From Cryptomeria japonica (taxonomy: Eukaryota > Streptophyta > Pinopsida > Cupressales > Cupressaceae): a stretch of DNA of 64,000 bases. The notes below the pieces were generated by a model. That model made no database searches. It was not told the origin of the DNA and saw only the letters and a program-made list of their open reading frames with translations. Positions within the stretch are counted from its first letter, which is position 1; every line of letters starts with the position of its first letter. A program made the position numbers and the translations under genes. Below are positions 1-11,573 of the stretch, one piece after another. The stretch is taken from positions 815,898,396-815,962,395 of the forward strand of contig NC_081414.1 in NCBI RefSeq assembly GCF_030272615.1, given 5' to 3'.

Positions 1-1214
1 TTTATTATTGAATAATAGATGGAGTATGGATACTTTTGGAGGTTGATTTTTTGCCTCTATGTTTTTTCCAAGGTATATATGATGTTATTTTGTGGCTTGT
101 CGTTTCGATCTATGCATTATGGTTATTCTATAAGCTTGTATGCATGTTTTTCTCTCATGGGGTTATGTAGGAAATGAATTGAATTAACTATGTATTAGTC
201 ATGATTTTCTAAAAAAAAATACACATCCAATATGATTGAAATATCTTCCTTGATGTGTTGTAACCATCAGTATTATCCTAGATAGTATGAAACACAACAT
301 TTCACTCCTAGCACCTTTTCACTAGATGAATTTGAAGCATTTTGCAACATTGCATTCCTACCCACCATAGCAAAACCGATTGGAGCTAGAAAATATTAAT
401 GTAGGTATTTGTAGGTAGAATTGACATCCACCTATACATATGAAAAAGAGATTCCTAGGTGCCACAATTTGGGAGAATAGCTAGGAATTTTTGGGCAACT
501 TTTTGGACTTAAAGCTCTTGAGAAACTATCTCAAACTTATGTATCATGAAATCATCCCAACTATTGGTAGGCAAAATTTAGGAATATGGTATCTCAACCG
601 TACAATTACAAAAGGTTACTATTGATAGGTGAGCATAGAGGGGTAGGGGCCACACACGTTGACTACCTAGGTTCGTGAGTAGCGCTGTCAAAAGTCACAT
701 TTAATGTATATTTTATTGTTTTAAATCTAGACCATTAATAACTAGGTCTAAGATATGATGGTATAGATTAAATGTTTTCTTTTTTTTCCTTGAAAGGAAG
801 TTACTCTATTTTATGAGGTTATTATATTACGATTATGCATTGTGATGTACTATGAGTGTTTGATAGCTATTTAGTTGCCTTCAATCTCTAGTTGGTGATA
901 CACCTATAAGAAGCTTTCTCTACAAATATGTTATAATCTTCATGATTTTTTAATAATATATTGGGTGGCTTTTGGAGTATGGGATTTTTCTCTCAAAAGG
1001 ATGTTCCCCACATAAATCAATATGTTGTGGTATCAACGTTACTTATGTTTATTTTTCAATTGTTATAAAGGGGTTAGTGCAGGATCATGCAAGGCCAAAA
1101 AGTGGCAATGTGAAAAAAATAGCCTTCTCCACTTGCCTAAAAACGCGAAAATCCGTGTTGACTTTTTGCTTGGCCTGGGTGTCAGTACACCTTAGCATGG
1201 TGAACACCTAAGCA
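1..1214. other. AT-rich intergenic DNA, no gene seen
   Basis: No reading frame here has protein-like composition or a recognisable motif, and I see no tandem repeat or RNA gene. Short inverted segments occur around 1190-1211, where the motif GGTGAACACC is palindromic. I assign no function. Confidence 0.6.
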
Positions 1215-1338
1215 AATCGGATATCGAATTTTTATAGGTAATTTTAAATTAAAAAATAAATGATATAATATATAATGTAATATAATAATATATTGTATAT
1301 TACATATTATATATTATATTATTATATAATATAATATT

Positions 1339-1339
<1 letters not shown>

Positions 1340-1427
<88 letters not shown>
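1340..1427. repeat. (TA)n microsatellite
   Basis: An almost uninterrupted run of about 43 TA dinucleotides. It lies just beyond the tail side of the SINE-like unit at 1462-1632. Confidence 0.95.
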
Positions 1428-1430
<3 letters not shown>

Positions 1431-1461
1431 AGGTAATAGGTCGAAGCTGCAATATTTTGAA

Positions 1462-1632
1462 TTATTATTATTATTAAGTTTGATCAGATTGACCCTAGAC
1501 CTTCCCCATTTTTTATGGAAGGCCAAGAATCCTAGCTTAGAATTCCACTTTAGATGTCCCTATTGGGAATTGAACTTGGGTCTCCACAGTGAGAATCCAG
1601 TGTTTTAACCAGTTAAGCTCAACCCCTTGGAC
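1462..1632 (-). mobile_element. tRNA-derived SINE-like unit
   Basis: On the minus strand the head reads as a tRNA-like promoter. An A-box-like stretch (GAGCTTAACTGGTTAAAACA) is followed about 30 bases later by a B-box-like AGTTCAATTCCC. About 100 bp of unrelated body follows and ends in an AAT-rich tail (plus-strand TTATTATTATTATTAA near 1463-1476). This arrangement of Pol III boxes, body and simple tail is typical of plant tRNA-derived SINEs. It does not fold as a usable tRNA by eye, and I cannot define target duplications. A decayed tRNA pseudogene is the alternative. Confidence 0.5.
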
Positions 1633-1636
1633 ATAT

Positions 1637-1775
1637 TATTATATTATATTATATATTATATAATATGTAATATATAATATATTATTATATTATTATATAA
1701 TATATTATTATATTATTATATAATATATTATTATATTATATAATAATATATTATTATATTATATAATATAATGTT
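1637..1775. repeat. Degenerate ATT/ATAT tandem repeat
   Basis: A dense run of TATTATTATA and ATAATATATT type words, most units 10-21 bp, on the head side of the SINE-like unit. Low-complexity DNA with no coding signal. Confidence 0.8.
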
Positions 1776-1843
1776 ATTTTAAAATAATTTAAGTATAAAA
1801 ATTGGATATCCGATTTTCTGAGACAATATAAATGGACTGTGAC

Positions 1844-1873
1844 AGCCCGTGAGTTATTTTTAACCCACGGGCT
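1844..1873. other. Strong hairpin near the transposon-like left edge
   Basis: AGCCCGTGAGTTA at 1844-1856 and TAACCCACGGGCT at 1861-1873 form 13-bp arms with one mismatch and a TTTT loop. The stem is GC-rich against AT-rich surroundings. GATATC-containing motifs sit on both sides (1806, 1891 and 1908). It may be a subterminal hairpin of the neighbouring transposon; that is an inference from position only. Confidence 0.6.
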
Positions 1874-2130
1874 ACGCGATTTTTCAGAATTCGATATCCG
1901 ATTAGACCCGATATCCAGTTGTTTGACCCAAATTTGCTAAAAAATACATTAAAAGGTAAGATTTTTATTGTTTTCAATCATTTTCATTAAATTTTTGTAT
2001 TTTTTTAATGTTTATTTGTTTTTTCATTGGAAATATGGTTTTTTCATGAAAACTAGGTTTTTTAAATCAAATACAAAATTGTTCAAATTTGTTAACTAAA
2101 TTCAATTGTTTACATTCAATTAGGTTAAAA

Positions 2131-4050
2131 ATGGGGGATAACAGTGAAAACATTGATCAACCACAACCGCAACAACCAAACCCTCCTTTGCCAAACCCCT
2201 CCTCAATTCAGGATTTAATTGCACAAAATTTGAACCAATTGAGGGGGATTGCAGATTTCTATTATAGGATCCCTCGCCTGAACCCAATGTTTGATCCTCT
2301 CACGTCGATCATAAAGAGTATGGAAACCATCACTGAGGAGCACAATGTCTCTCTTTTGTGGCAAGATTCTATGAGGGAACAATATGCGAATGGCTTGTCC
2401 TATAAGGAGATCAAGGATCTCGAAATATCCAAAGTCGCTATCATTGCATTGTTTGTGAATCCTCGCACTAGTCAACCCGTAGACCCCAAAAAAATAATAC
2501 TTTCTATTAAATGGTGCACAAATGATGGTATGTGAAAAACTTTTGGGATCGTTGGTGGATGGTTTTCGACAAACCACCCAACAACAATCTTGATGTCTCC
2601 TTCTACTTCATCAAAAAATTGTATGCTAAGTTTGTTTTAGGAAAACATGTGAACTACTTTGACATCCAACCTTTCCAGGGTGTGGGTTTAGGTATGCCCC
2701 AAAATAGACCTGGGGCAGTCAGAGTAGTCTAGGGCCCATATGTACCCCCTCCTCTTGTTGATCCCCCACCTCCAGTGCAACATCCATATATCATTTGTGA
2801 GGCGACATCATGGACCATATCGACTATTCACTCTTTGAGTAGCCTTTTGGTTTCTCAGGTTGGGTCAGTAGTTCAGCCTACTTTTGATGGTAGTGGTGCA
2901 TCCGGTGGTGCTGACACGTCCTCCTCTGCTCCACCCATTTGCATGCTCCATAGTTGTGTCATGTGTGGGCACGTATGCTTGGGTCCAGTTGGACAACCTG
3001 TTGATCCTCCTATGCACAGTGCATATTATTAGGTGCATGAGATGCACGATGCACCAGATGTTATGACACAGACTGGAAGATACCCTAGGGAGTCCTCGCA
3101 TTCTAGAGGCGAGGAGGCACCTTCATCATACATTGATGATGTAGTGGTAAGATTTGTATTTTCACAGTTCATTCTATATTTTAAATGAATATTTATAATC
3201 TAGATAATATTAAGTACTAATTTTTATTTGCATGGTCTATTTAACAATTGATGACCGAGGAGGAGTTGACACAGATCTAGGAGGGCACCTTGACGGCCAT
3301 TTCATTTGGCCTTGATAGCTTGATGGTACATATATTATTGCACCTAGTCATTTTATTTTATTGTACATACATGATCATCATTTATATTGGTATTAATTAG
3401 ATTATGTAGTAACTTGCATGTATATCTTATTTTACTCTTGCAGGGCACAAGCAACACGAGTGCAGGGCTGTGTGATCTAGGATTTGGTAGTGCAGTTGGA
3501 GATAAGGGAAAGGTAATTGAATGCAAATAATAGTTTAAATAACTTATAGTGATTATACACATCTAGACATAGATTGATAGTTTCATATACTTGTTGTGTA
3601 TATGTACAGAGAATTCTTGGCTTCACATCCTTGTTGACTACACCCTCTATACCTAAAGATGAAGAAGAAGAAGAAGAGATGCCTCAAGTACATGTGTGTT
3701 TATTTTATTTTGTGTTTAGTAGATATAATTTGTTATTATCAGTGACAATTATATGCTAACTTGTATCAATGTCATATTTGTGAACGTATATAGGTTGTGC
3801 ATGAAAATATTGAAAACATACCTCCTCTACCGAAGACATACATCAAGAGTCCTGCAAAGCCAAAGAGAAAACGTGGAGATGAGGTAAACAAGAATAGTTA
3901 AATTATAGTTAATTTTTATGTTAAATTTTCGAATTTGAGTTATATAATATAACTAATCTTAATCGTGGTTTGTTTTTTCTTGTGCAGGATCCTTCAGAGC
4001 CGCCCAGTGCGGCGAAGAGGATCGATTTTGATGATCCATTAGCAACTTAG
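2131..4050 (+). pseudogene. Six-exon transposon-associated gene, disrupted
   Basis: A multi-exon coding structure can be read: 2131-3146, about 3249-3325, 3444-3512, 3610-3687, 3794-3883 and 3988-4050. Donors are GT throughout; acceptors are AG except before exon 2, where the AG appears mutated. The start ATG precedes a Gln/Pro-rich leader, then a conserved-looking region (ending IKWCTND) that continues one frame over as a Trp-rich stretch (FWDRWWMVFDKPP), so a one-base indel lies near 2525. In-frame stops occur near 2731, 3030 and 3281. Late exons encode an acidic run, a basic NLS-like segment (KSPAKPKRKRGDE) and a C-terminus ending DDPLAT. I do not recognise the family. Its convergent position opposite a transposase-like gene suggests an accessory protein of the same element. 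Confidence 0.6.
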
Positions 4051-4316
4051 GATGTTATAGATAGTTTTGGGATGATTACATGTCTAGTTGGTATGTATAT
4101 TTTGTATATGGACATACATTCACATATATAGATATACATTTTGTTTGAGTTGGCATTTATGCCATATTTGTGTATGGACATACACTTGTAATCATTTGAC
4201 ATTTTCATATATACAGAAGTTGATATTTGATCATATAAATTGTTGCTCATCTGTGCATGGTGTTATCATGGAAATATTTAATATTCAATCCAATAATTAA
4301 CAATGGTTATTTAATG

Positions 4317-4446
4317 AACAATACAATTCATTTAATTTCACTGTAAGTGTTGTTTGTATAATGAACAATACGATTCATTAACAATACAATTCATTTAATA
4401 AACAATACAATACAATTCATTTAATGAACAATACAATACAATTCAT
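4317..4446. repeat. Short tandem repeat, AACAATACAATTCATTTAAT type
   Basis: About six imperfect copies of a unit of roughly 20-30 bp built from AACAATAC and ATTCATTTAATGA. The array abuts the 359-bp satellite directly. Confidence 0.8.
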
Positions 4447-6880
4447 TATTACCCTATGCATTCTCCTATTTCTCCCTCCCCCCCCCACTAGGTCGAATGC
4501 TTGGGGTCATACCCTACCGACGTCGTCCCTTGAGCACCCTAAGTGTTAAAATTGTCAAAATTTGATGGGCCCTAACTCAGAATCTGTGGCATCTGCGAAT
4601 GATCCGTTTGAACCTACGAGGCCATGATAGGGGTCCCTACAAAAGCCTATCTCATTTTTTCAATTTTCCCTACGGTTTTATTAAGGCATCATTTTTCCAG
4701 TTGGCAAAAAAATTGTCAATCTCATTCAATCGAATGTTGTCGCGTGGCCAATTTTCTCGTTCTGCTCATCGTGATAATGAACCGTTGGCTCAGACATGTC
4801 TATTTAGGCATTATTACCCTATTTGTGCTCCTATTATTCCCCCACACTCATTCAAACGCTCATGGTCATACCCTACCGACGTCGTCCCATGAGCACCCTA
4901 AGTGCTAAAAATTGTCAAACTTTGACGAGCTCTAACTCAGAATCCATTGCACCTGCGATGATCTGTTTGAACCTACGGGGCCATTAGAGGGGTCCCTACA
5001 AAATCCTATCTTGGTTTTTCAATTCCCCCTACGGTTTTATTAGGCCATCATTTTTTCGGTTGGCGAAAAAATCGTCACTCATTCAATCGAATGTTGTCGC
5101 GTGGCCAATTTCTCGTTCTGCTCGTCATGATAACAAATTGTCAGCTCTGACATATCTAGTTAGGCATTATTACCCTATGCATGCTCCTATTTCCCCCCCC
5201 CCCACTCGATCGAACGCTCAGGGCCATACCCTACCAACGTCGTCCCTTGAGCACCCTAAGTGCTAAAAATTGTCAAACTTCAACGGGCCCTAACTCGGAA
5301 TCCATGGCACCTACGAATGATCCATTTGAACCTACGGGGCTATGAGAGGGGTCCCTACAAAATCCTATCTCGGTTTTTCAAGTTTCCTTACAGTTTTATT
5401 AGGGCAACATTTTTCGGTTGGCAAAAAAATCGCCAGTCTCATTCAATCGAATGTTGTCGCGTGGCCAATTTATCGTCTACTTGTGATAAAGAACCGTTGG
5501 ATCTGACATGTCCAGTTAGGCATTATTACCCTATGCATTCTCCTATTTTTCCCTCCCACTCGATCGAATGCTTGGGGTCATACCCTACCAACGTCATCCC
5601 TTGAGCACCCTAAGTGCTAAAAATTGTCAAACTTGGACGGGCCCTAACTTGAAATCCGTGGGACCTTTGAACAATCTGTTTGAACCTATAGGGCCACGAG
5701 AGGGGTCCCTACAAAATCCTATCTTGTTTTTTCAATTTTCCCTACATTTTTATTAGGGCAGCATTTTTTCGGTTGGCGAAAAAATCGTAAGTCTCATTCA
5801 ATCAAATGTTGTCGCATGGCCAATTTATCATTCTTCTTGTTGTGATAATGAACCATCTACTCTGACATGTCTAGTTAGGCATTATTACCCTATGCATGCT
5901 CCTATTTTTCCCCCCCACTCGATCGAATGCTCGGGGTCATACCCTACTAGCGTCATCCCTTGAGCACCTTAAGTGCTAAAAAATATCAAACTTTGATGGG
6001 CCCTAACTCGGAATCCATGGAACCTGCGAATGATCCATTTGAACCTACGGGGCTACGAGAGAGGTCCCTAAAAAATCCTATCTCAGTTTTTCAAGTCTCC
6101 CTATGGTTTTATTAGGGCAACATTTTTTTGATTGGCAAAAAAATCGTCAGTCTCATTCAATCGAATGTTGTCGCGTGGCCAATTTCTCATTTTGTTCGTT
6201 GTGATAGTGAATCATTGGCTCTAACATGTCCAATTAGGAATTATTACCCTATGCATGCTCCTATGTTTTCCCCCCACTCGATAGAATGCTCGAGGTCATA
6301 CCCTACTGGCGTCGTCCCTTGAGCACCCTAAGTGCTAAAAATTATCAAACTTTGACAGGCCCTAACTCAGAATCCGTGGCACCTACATATAATCTGTTTG
6401 AACCTACGGGGCCACGAGAGGAATCCCTACAAAATCCTATCTCGGTTTTTAAATTTTCCCTACGGTTTTATTAGGGCAACATTTTTTCCATTGGCAAAAA
6501 AATCGTCGATCTCATTCAATCGAATGTTGTCGCGTGGCCAATTTCTCATTCTGATCGTTGTGATAATGAACCGTCATCTCTGACATGTCTAGTTAGGCAT
6601 TATTACCCTATGCATGATCCTATTTTTCCCCCCCACTCGATCGAACGCTCAGGGTCATACCCTACCGGTGTCGTCCCTTGAGCACCCTAAGTGCTAAAAA
6701 TTGTCAAACTTCGATGGGCCCTAACTCAGAATCTGTGGCACCTGCAAATGACCTATTTAAACCTACGAGGCCATGAGAGGGTCCCTACAAAATCCTGTCT
6801 CGGTTTTTCAAGTTTCCCTATGGTTTTATTAGGGCAGCATTTTTTCAAAATTGGCAAAAAAATCGTCAGTCTCATTCAAT
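4445..6880. repeat. 359-bp tandem satellite, about 6.8 copies
   Basis: The landmark GGTCATACCCTACC recurs at 4505, 4864, 5222, 5576, 5935, 6294 and 6653, giving spacings of 359, 358, 354, 359, 359 and 359 bp. Each unit also contains a C-rich run (about 7-12 C), the word TTGTCGCGTGGCCAATTT and an A-rich GGCAAAAAAATCGTC. Units differ by scattered substitutions and small indels. Short open frames repeat at the same phase in each unit and are by-products of the repeat, not genes. The array lies between the two convergent genes of the transposon-like unit. Confidence 0.95.
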
Positions 6881-8134
6881 GAAAAATATAGATAAACAAG
6901 CATTATACTATAGACACATAATGATCATCAATAGTTTCATGTATTGTATACACATAATTACCATTACACTTGCATATGACATCCATGAAGGAATATGCAA
7001 ACATAATTTTTTTTCATTATCAATACAACCACACCAATGTACTCATGTACATATACATTGTATATCATCAATATAACTAAACCAATTTTCTCATGGACAT
7101 TGTATATCATCATAACAAAGTTACATCAATTCACATCCATATACAAATACAACATCCCACTTCATCTCAACAGACATCCTCATGTCCTAAGAGAAAAGCT
7201 TATGTACAACAATGCCTACATTAAAATGAAGACCAAAATAAGCAGCCTTTTTATGCGGAATGAATGTGCTACAAGAAACAAATTATAACACTGAATACAA
7301 GCTATTTTGTCAAATTATAAATAGATCATTTGAAACATTTTTAAGATGTACAAGATTGTATAATTACGAAACTTACCAGTTTCTCTATAAAGTATACAAG
7401 CATAACTTTGAAGAAAGACACATGTTGATTAAAGCCCTTCTCATTGTATTTGTCTTCATGGTTGAAGACGATGGTAGATATTGTCATTTCTAAATAGCAA
7501 TACATTCACTTGACTTAGTGTTTATGCACAAAATTAAATCTCATTAATGCACAAAGGAATATGTACCATCACCAAGACTAAACTAGTCAACGACGAATGA
7601 TCTAGCATGAACCTGTATTTTTAAGAATTGTTAGTCTACACATAAAATGCATGGATGAACATAAAGGCTTTATGATAATCACTTCAACTAAAATGCATGA
7701 TAATAAATGAAAAGGTGGGATTATATACCATAAAAATGTGTTCCTTCGAATTATATCAAGAGAACCCACTATGTTGACGCAAAAATCATAATGTGATACT
7801 GTTGTATATCATCAAAAAAGACCTGCATGAGCATAAAGGTTTTGTGATAATTATATCATCAAAAATTGTCAAATAGTGTTGTCTAATAACCAAAATTTTA
7901 AAGCTCATCAAATGCATGATAATAAGTCGTGTTGCAAAAATACGTCCCTTCCAATTATATCGAGTGTACTCGCTATGTGCATGCAAAAACCGTGTTGCCA
8001 AAAAAAAAATGTTCATCAATAGACCTGCATTTTGAACATATCCTTAATATACACGTAACAAACTTGAACATTAAGGTTTAATGATCATTGTTTGAAATGA
8101 AATGCATGATAAAAAAATAAGGCACTATTAAAGA
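6881..8134. other. AT-rich spacer, no gene seen
   Basis: Starts abruptly where the last 359-bp unit stops after CATTCAAT. Words such as AAATGCATGATAATAA recur loosely at 7690, 7912 and 8100, which suggests an old local duplication of about 200 bp. I find no coding signal. It probably contains 3' flanking DNA of the two convergent genes. Confidence 0.5.
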
Positions 8135-11100
8135 CCCACTACTCAATTATGCCTAAAGGGTCATCTCTTTGCTTAAGAGTATCCAATATTGCTTCATGAT
8201 CAATAGTAGTCACTGTCCATAGGTCTTTGGTCTTTGGTTTTGTTTGATGCTTCAAAAACTTGACATTTGTAGCTATAATAAGGTGTGAATAAATTAGAAT
8301 GGTTTTGTGTCTCTCATAGTCTTCAAATGTAGGTATGCCAATCTTTCTAATCATGTATGTTCACAACCAAGTTCCCACAACAACAATTGAACCTGTAGGA
8401 TGTGTGAACCCATCACCATCTGTCACTGGTTGTGTTAGCTTCTTTTTTCCCTATACACATCATGCCAACCAATATTCTGATCTCTCTTCATTCCCTTGTG
8501 GTGCAACAATTGCAAAAACATGTCTTGGTTGTACAAGATCTGATAGACGGTCATACTCAAGTGAACTCTCCATGTCATCATTTGATAAGGATATTGTTTG
8601 AGATAAAGGAGTTAGATATTGGGGAACCCTCGTATCAACCCACTCACTTGACTCGCATTGATCCCACTCACACCAAACACAACTCTGATAAAAACAAGCC
8701 AACGCTCGTGTCCAAATGGTTCATGTACTTGCATATGAGCTAAGAAATGAATGCATCTTTGAAGAATCTTTAATTGTTTGACAATACAATCTGTATCCCA
8801 CTGTGCTCTCCTCAACCAACCAAAAGAATCTAGTTACTGTTGAATCAAGAGTACCTTCATGTGACAATGTTGAACTACACTAATCAACAATAGAACGTGC
8901 ATAAGAGAAATTTGCACCTGGAATCCTCAATTGCTCCTTAACTAGAGCTCTCTTCAAACATGCACCTGCTCCATCATGCTCCCCCTTCCCATGCCTTGCC
9001 TCAAAAAAAAACCAAATATGAGGTATATGCCTCTCTACAGGCATTCTACTAAACCAATAAAACATGCGGGTATTCTTGAATTGACCAATACAGTTATCTA
9101 AGCATATGATATGTCGATCAATTGCAATATCTTTCTCATGCAAGAACTCAAAAAAATTCTCGAAAGAATGTGCACATACTCAGAGGAGTGTGATCTATCA
9201 TCACTCATATAAAAGTGATACTCCATGATTATCTTCCTATCCTCTTTTGTATTATCAGGAGCATGTCTATATGTAATGTGAACAAAAATAGCAATCTGGA
9301 TTGAATTGTAGTACTAAGACTGTACCTCATTCTGTGGTTGTAATGTATAGTTCTCTACAAAATCAACCACCGATACAATAGTGCCAATCGGGAAAGAGTT
9401 CTTACACATCCTGAACTGTTGATCCAACCACTGAGACCTATGGGTGTGCCTTGCATACCTGTAAAAAATATTTTCTTTAAAATCCAAAATAAAATCAGTA
9501 ACACTCACTTCTCTTGAGACTAATTTGCATCTAGAACCTTCACCTCCACTCTTCAAAGTATATTTCACTCTCATATGTTTTTATCTCAACATAATTCTTT
9601 CCAAACTCGTGTTTGTTTCCCTCATAAAAACATGAAACAAACTTTGACAACGCACCACATTGTGAGCACTTCTCATTCAAACAATCATTTCTATAAAAAT
9701 AGCAACCAACATCTCTAGGGCATAAAAATAGATCTTGCAAGTCTCTTGATGATCTTAGAAATAACATTTCACCACACTCCTGCAACATCTCATTAGTATG
9801 CATTGTAGAACAAATATGGCATAAAATTTCATGGTACATTTAAAACTCCACATGGTACTTGCAACAACAAGTATTACGAATATTAAAAGGAACACAATAA
9901 AATGGCTTCAAGGATTCAAAGTCCCCTTGTGATATTTGCAACGTTGGATGTACTTGAAAAAAAAATTGTACAACATTGTTTGGCTTGATCCCAAGAAATG
10001 TTTGGGATGTGGTGTGCGGTCTCAGTTGCCGATTCTTAATTTTAAAATGTCCTTTACATTGGGTGATACTCTAGAATTAGAGTGCCAAAATTGTTGAATC
10101 TCCTCCTTCACATTGTCAGTCAACTTTATATCAACACGTGGAAGCCTCCCACCAAAAGCCCATGTATCATGTTGAAGTGGATTGTCAAGTCTTTGTCTTT
10201 GTGCAAGTGCTCTATCCAAAGTTTTACGGTTTATGTTCAAATCAACACAAGTTTGTCTCATTTGACGAGCCTTCCTCAATTGATGGCTTACTAAGGAGGT
10301 TGTAATCACTCTTCAAGCGGCTCTCTTATCTCTTTCTTTGGTATTCTTTCCAATAGAATTGAGAGCATCAAATAGATTTTTGGCAATAATAAAATTTATC
10401 TCCATCTTCTTGTTTATACGAATCTTCAATTTGTTTAGCAATGGTCTCATCTTTATCATCTTTAGCAATTGAACAAAGAGTTGGCATTGCTCGGTCAATG
10501 TCTTATTGCTAAAATTTTGGTCAAAAATTTGTGTAGCCCACAACTGAATGGTTCTTGTTGACTTGTTGCCTTCAAGATTCACAATAATGTTCTCATCAAT
10601 TTCAAGTAACCATTTTGGGGTTCTTGAAGGTCTTGGATTTGGAATTTGTCTTTCATCCATGAGAGGGTCTTCATTTCTAAAGTAATTAGGTGTTACATAT
10701 TGTTCACTTGGTTGAGAAATTACACCTTCAATGCCAAAGTTTTCCACATTTTCACCTCCAATGTCAAAATTTTTCACATGTTCACCTCCTATGTCAAAAT
10801 TTTCTACATTTTCACCTCCAATGTCAAAAAATTTCATATTTACACCAAAATTATGGACACCTTCATTGTCAACTCCCAAATTTTTACTTTCCATTCTCAC
10901 GTCATGTTGAGAGCATTTTCATTATCACTTTCAACATTTTCAACATATTCATTATTTTCACTTTCAAAATCTACATTTTCATTTTCAATAACTTATTCAA
11001 CATTTTCAAATTCAATTTCCTCTTCACTTGAAGTAAAATTAGCAATATTTAACATACCTTGTCTTCTCCTCCTATGACCTTCTCTATCTCTTTCTCTATA

Positions 11101-11148
11101 TGAAAGTTTTCTTTTGCGTTTAGACTTTCGATGACTACTACTCCCCAT
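8135..11148 (-). pseudogene. DDE-type transposase-like gene, frame-disrupted
   Basis: The start at 11148 opens with a very basic N-terminus (KSKRKRK, RRRRQG) and an acidic stretch. An 11-12-residue repeat based on FDIGGENVEN follows (plus coordinates about 10733-10850). Then come W-rich segments, a region ending SRVSPNVKDILKLR (about 10040), Cys pairs (about 9650-9730), VVDFVENY (about 9360), CLDNCIGQFKNTR (about 9070) and HGKGEHDGAGACLKRAL (about 8970). The C-terminal half (8139-8600) is rich in conserved-looking W, D and H. The Asp in VVDFVENY and in CLDN are plausible catalytic acids of a DDE nuclease; I cannot assign the third. Similar motif sets occur in transposase-like proteins of plants and animals, but I cannot name the superfamily. 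Frameshifts (for example near 10905) and stops break it. Confidence 0.6.
10733..10850 (-). repeat. In-gene 33-36-bp repeat encoding FDIGGENVEN units
   Basis: Three to four tandem copies encode ENVENFDIGG-type units in the N-terminal part of the transposase-like gene. On the plus strand the unit begins TTTTCACCTCCAATGTCAAA. Copies keep frame with each other, which suggests expansion while the frame was still translated. Confidence 0.7.
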
Positions 11149-11330
11149 TTACCTCCACAAAGATGCTCCTAAATGATTGACAATGTAAGATTTGACTTTA
11201 AGAATCTCTCAAAAGCACAAATTTGTCTCGACCTGTCTGAAAACCCATGGTTATCAACAAAAAATAGAATGTGAAGACTGTGGGCCATTGGAATCCACAA
11301 AATGACCCACAATGCTCTTTTTTATTTACA

Positions 11331-11480
11331 AAAATCGGATATCGGATATCCTATTTTAATGTATAAATTTGTGGTCCCAAAATTTTTTCTTATTGCTGCC
11401 TTTTTTTATTGTTGCCACATTATGGCAGTGACAAAAATCGAATATCCAATAAAACCCGATATCCGATTTCATTACTCATA
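11331..11480. repeat. Clustered GATATC motifs at the transposon-like right edge
   Basis: Two clusters, near 11336-11352 and 11447-11470, contain CGGATATCGG and CGAATATCC...CCCGATATCCG. The second aligns in direct orientation with 1886-1915 at the left side (CGATATCC spaced before CCCGATATCC). They lie upstream of the transposase-like start and just before the GA microsatellite. Subterminal binding motifs of the element are a reasonable reading but unproven. Confidence 0.45.
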
Positions 11481-11500
11481 TTTGAGAGAGAGAGAGATTA

Positions 11501-11503
<3 letters not shown>

Positions 11504-11571
<68 letters not shown>
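11504..11571. repeat. (GA)n microsatellite
   Basis: About 32 uninterrupted GA dinucleotides, after a shorter GA run at 11484-11496. It leads directly into the inverted-unit satellite. Confidence 0.95.

Positions 11572-11573
<2 letters not shown>

Larger units (their letters stand above)
1215..1819. repeat. Inverted repeat pair around GATATC, enclosing AT-rich DNA
   Basis: About 24 bp at 1215-1238, reading AATCGGATATCGAATTTTTA, recur nearly perfectly in inverted orientation at 1796-1819. The roughly 560 bp between hold a TA microsatellite, a tRNA-derived SINE-like unit and degenerate ATT/ATAT repeats. The same GATATC-centred module recurs near 1890, 11336, 11450 and 15306. The arms could be terminal or subterminal parts of a transposon, but I cannot fix an element end or a target duplication. 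Confidence 0.5.

Noticed and set aside
2215-2577. Minus-strand 120-codon frame opposite the plus gene's first exon
   Set aside because: Antisense shadow; the plus strand has start, splice sites and protein-like composition.
4599-6583. Series of 61-114-codon plus-strand frames in the 4.5-6.9 kb region
   Set aside because: They recur at the same phase of each 359-bp unit and have no start, composition or conservation of a gene; by-products of the satellite.
4445-6880. CRISPR-like regular repeats
   Set aside because: The whole 359-bp unit repeats with no unique spacers, and the window is plant nuclear DNA.
10646-11077. Plus-strand Phe/His/Ser-rich frames of 113-143 codons
   Set aside because: Antisense of the repeated N-terminal part of the transposase-like gene.
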